From assembly GCF_900142975.1 (NCBI RefSeq), contig NZ_LT670848.1:2790001-2854000 (forward strand): a DNA stretch of 64,000 bases, written 5' to 3'. The notes beneath the pieces are model-generated. The model made no database searches and had not been told where the DNA came from. It was given only the letters and a program-made list of their open reading frames with translations. Positions 61,968 to 64,000 of the stretch are shown piece after piece; the first letter of the stretch is position 1; every line of letters begins with the position of its first letter. The position numbers and the translations under genes are program-made. The stretch is from Salegentibacter salegens. Its GTDB lineage: Bacteria; Bacteroidota; Bacteroidia; Flavobacteriales; Flavobacteriaceae.

Positions 61968-62652
61968 TTATTTGTCACCATCAGCCATCCGGCTCTTTAA
62001 ATTATTCATATCCTCGCTTAATTTTTGGTCTATTACTTTCGCGTAATGTTGGGTAATTTTTATTGATTTGTGCCCAAGCATTTTACTTACACTTTCAATT
62101 GGGACACCATTTGAAAGGGTGACTGTGGTGGCGAAAGTATGTCTGGCAATGTGGAATGTTAGATTCTTTTGAATTTCACATACATCAGCAATTTCTTTTA
62201 AATAACTATTGGTTTTTTGGTTTGATAGCACCGGTATTAAGGTGCCTTTAGAATTTTCGTAGTCTTTATATTTTTTAATAAGCTCTTCTGGCACTGTCAA
62301 AAGAGGAACACTGCTAAGGGATTTGGTTTTTGTTCTTTTAAACTTTAACCATTGGCTGCCATCAATTCAATATAGTTGCTGTAATATTTTCGTCTGAATC
62401 CTGAAGTTTTTGAAATATACTGTATAGACGGTTTTTCATAATATCCAGATGCCTGTTTATTGATTTAGCTTCACTCGATTGACCTTTAAAACAATTGGCT
62501 TTCGAATTCCATTTGTTTAGTTCCACTTTTCTCATGGTGCTAACTTCAGCTCTTTTCCCATCATAAGTGATTCTCATGTAGATAGGCACTTTTCCTTGTT
62601 TGTCAGTTTTACTTCTCTTGATATAGAAGAGAATTGATAATAAGTTCTGCAT
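61968..62652 (-). pseudogene. Tyrosine recombinase (integrase) with internal deletion
   Basis: Two fragments remain. The N-terminal arm-binding part (62652-62362) has KRSKTDKQGKVPIYMRITYD and ends at a stop after ENITATILN. The C-terminal catalytic part (about 62350-61968), in another frame, has SQWLKFKRTKTKSLSSVPLL, the HxxR box FHIARHTFATTV, LGHKSIKITQHYAK and a normal end. About 200 central residues with the first catalytic Arg are missing, so it is inactive. It is oriented as the last gene before tRNA-Leu, the usual place for an island integrase. Confidence 0.85.
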
Positions 62653-62830
62653 AATGATATATTTTTGAATGATAAATCTAAGGAAAAAAACCAAAAATAT
62701 ATCTGTAAAAACCCTTATATCAATATGTTAAGGTTAATTCGGTGACCTATTTTTGAATTTCAAAAAGGTCACCGAATGGGACACTTTTAATACCTGTTTA
62801 AATGATATTCTTTGATATTATAAAAAATAA

Positions 62831-62864
62831 AAAACCCCGTAAACAGTGAAGTTTACGGGGTTTT
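62831..62864. terminator. Terminator after tRNA-Leu
   Basis: Perfect 14-bp arms AAAACCCCGTAAAC (62831-62844) and GTTTACGGGGTTTT (62851-62864) with a 6-base loop. A-rich sequence on the left makes a T tract for minus-strand transcripts. Confidence 0.9.
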
Positions 62865-62887
62865 AGTGTTATTTGATGTTTAAAAAG

Positions 62888-62969
62888 TACTCGAGATGGG
62901 AATCGAACCCATACTTCCGAAGAAACTGGATTTTGAATCCAGCGCGTCTACCAGTTCCGCCACTCGAGC
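62888..62969 (-). tRNA. tRNA-Leu (anticodon CAA)
   Basis: An 82-base class II tRNA. The acceptor GCTCGAG pairs with CTCGAGT, starting with a G-U pair. The anticodon stem CTGGA/TCCAG holds loop TTCAAAA (anticodon CAA). The variable arm is TTTCTTCGGAAGT and the T-arm ATGGG/CCCAT has loop TTCGATT. CCA is not encoded. It lies next to the integrase relic. Confidence 0.96.
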
Positions 62970-63074
62970 AAGTGGACGGCAAAAGTAAAAAATTTTTCCC
63001 ATCTCCAAATGTTTTTTTCCAATTTTAAAGTTTCACTCTAAACATATTCGTGAGGCGTGAATAGAATTAATTTC

Positions 63075-63082
63075 TAAATTTG
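63075..63082 (+). promoter_or_regulatory. -7 box TAAATTTG for prs
   Basis: TAAATTTG matches TAnnTTTG, 36 bases before the prs ATG. Confidence 0.6.
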
Positions 63083-63118
63083 CAACACAACAAACAACAT
63101 TCACAAAAACAACACAAC

Positions 63119-64000
63119 ATGCCCAACGTAATTCCCGAGGCCAAGATTTTTTCCTGTACGCAGAGCAAAGCTTTAGCTGAAAAAATAGCGGCCGCTTATG
63201 GCACCAAATTAGGAAATGTAATTACTTCAACTTACAGTGATGGTGAATTTCAGCCTTCTTTTGAAGAATCGGTTCGCGGTTCACGAGTTTTTATTATTGG
63301 TTCTACCCACCCAGGATCAGATCATTTAATGGAAATGCTATTAATGCTTGATGCTGCCAAGAGAGCTTCGGCAAGACATATTACGGCCGTACTTCCATAT
63401 TTCGGCTGGGCACGTCAGGATAGAAAGGATAAGCCCAGGGTTCCAATTGCTGCTAAAATGATAGCCAGTATCCTGGAAACCGCAGGAGCAACCAGGATTA
63501 TTACTATGGATTTGCACGCCGACCAAATTCAGGGATTCTTCGAAAAACCCGTAGATCATCTTTACGCTTCCACGGTTTTTCTTCCGCATTTAAAAGAATT
63601 GGGATTAGATAATTTAACAGTTGCTTCGCCCGATATGGGAGGTTCAAAACGGGCTTATGCATACTCTAAAGCATTAGAAAGCGATGTGGTAATTTGTTAT
63701 AAACAAAGGGCAAAAGCCAATGTGATCTCGCATATGGAGCTTATTGGTAATGTAGAAGGTAAAAATGTGGTTTTGGTAGACGATATGGTAGATACTGCCG
63801 GGACATTAACCAAAGCAGCCGATTTAATGATGGAGCGCGGTGCAAAAAGTGTTCGTGCTATTTGTACCCACCCGGTTCTTTCTGGAGAAGCTTACGAGCG
63901 AATTGAAAATTCAAAACTTCAGGAGCTAATTGTTACCGATTCTATTCCGTTAAGGCAGGAAAGCAGGAAAATTAAAGTAGTAAGTTGTGCCAATCTTTTT
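63119..64000 (+). CDS. prs: Ribose-phosphate pyrophosphokinase, 3' end outside window
   Basis: The frame opens at ATG 63119 (MPNVIPEAKIFSCTQSKALA) and is still open at the window end (294 codons). Motifs are SDGEFQPSFEESVRG, PYFGWARQDRKDKPR (ATP site), MDLHADQIQGFFEKPVDHLY and the PRPP loop VVLVDDMVDTAGTLTKAA. It makes phosphoribosyl pyrophosphate from ribose 5-phosphate and ATP for nucleotide, His and Trp synthesis. About 15-25 residues should be missing. It is a core gene that marks the right flank of the accessory region. Confidence 0.97.
   Translation, partial: MPNVIPEAKIFSCTQSKALAEKIAAAYGTKLGNVITSTYSDGEFQPSFEESVRGSRVFIIGSTHPGSDHLMEMLLMLDAAKRASARHITAVLPYFGWARQDRKDKPRVPIAAKMIASILETAGATRIITMDLHADQIQGFFEKPVDHLYASTVFLPHLKELGLDNLTVASPDMGGSKRAYAYSKALESDVVICYKQRAKANVISHMELIGNVEGKNVVLVDDMVDTAGTLTKAADLMMERGAKSVRAICTHPVLSGEAYERIENSKLQELIVTDSIPLRQESRKIKVVSCANLF

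Noticed and set aside
14086..62969. Attachment-site direct repeats made from tRNA 3' ends
   Set aside because: No second copy of the 3' end of tRNA-Asn or tRNA-Leu was recognised in the window by eye.
1..64000. CRISPR array, rRNA operon, phage structural genes or replication origin
   Set aside because: No regularly spaced repeats, no rRNA sequence and no dnaA or parAB-type genes were seen.

Overview
The window looks like a chromosomal segment of a marine or soil Flavobacteriaceae bacterium (Gramella/Salegentibacter/Zunongwangia-like). The evidence is the AT-rich DNA, three SusC/SusD-type outer-membrane pairs, -7 promoter boxes of the Bacteroidetes form TAnnTTTG, the FeoB-associated Cys-rich peptide, BrxA/B bacilliredoxin, and a hybrid two-component carbohydrate sensor. 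The genus is inference; no ribosomal RNA gene is present.

Left flank (1-14159) is housekeeping. It holds the end of an S9 prolyl oligopeptidase, an HD phosphohydrolase, plsC, a bacilliredoxin, a TerB/DnaJ protein, and a metal-homeostasis block. That block has a TonB receptor, a DtxR-type regulator, a ZIP transporter, a small secreted protein, a 49-aa FeoB-associated peptide, and feoB-feoA. A SCO protein, rseP and tRNA-Asn(GTT) follow. Palindromes of the TTTAGA-n-TCTAAA type lie before the TonB receptor and before feoA.

The centre (about 14.2-62.7 kb) looks accessory. It is bounded by tRNA-Asn with an ISL3-type transposase relic on the left, and by an internally deleted tyrosine integrase next to tRNA-Leu(CAA) on the right. 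It holds three nutrient loci. (A) 14.7-28.1 kb: sugar isomerase/epimerase, GMC oxidoreductase, SusC, SusD, Gfo/Idh/MocA oxidoreductase, a TolB-like propeller, two DUF1080 lipoproteins and an AraC regulator. There is no ordinary glycoside hydrolase, and the set fits a 3-keto-glycoside (oxidise, then cleave) pathway. (B) 28.9-35.5 kb: a 5'-truncated SusC, an intact SusD, a calcineurin-like phosphoesterase and a glycerophosphodiester phosphodiesterase, suggesting organophosphate scavenging. (C) 44.2-58.3 kb: a fructan locus with fructokinase, a lone GH32 C-terminal domain, SusD, SusC, a GH32 fructanase lipoprotein, an MFS sugar porter and a hybrid two-component regulator. An IS256-family element splits the regulator, with a clean 8-bp target duplication. 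Between the loci lie a decayed TnpB-like gene, a hypothetical lipoprotein, a LuxR-HTH membrane protein, a PAF-AH-like hydrolase and an IS21 element. metE sits behind a cobalamin riboswitch and is followed by a CWC-type Cys-rich protein.

The right edge (62.8-64 kb) is core again: tRNA-Leu and the start of prs, which runs off the window.

The most interesting points are the 3-keto-glycoside locus, the IS256-split fructan sensor whose frame would be restored exactly by excision, the phosphoester SusCD locus, and a dispersed repeat family of which three copies sit just 5' of start codons. All functions are read from sequence motifs; nothing was searched or computed.
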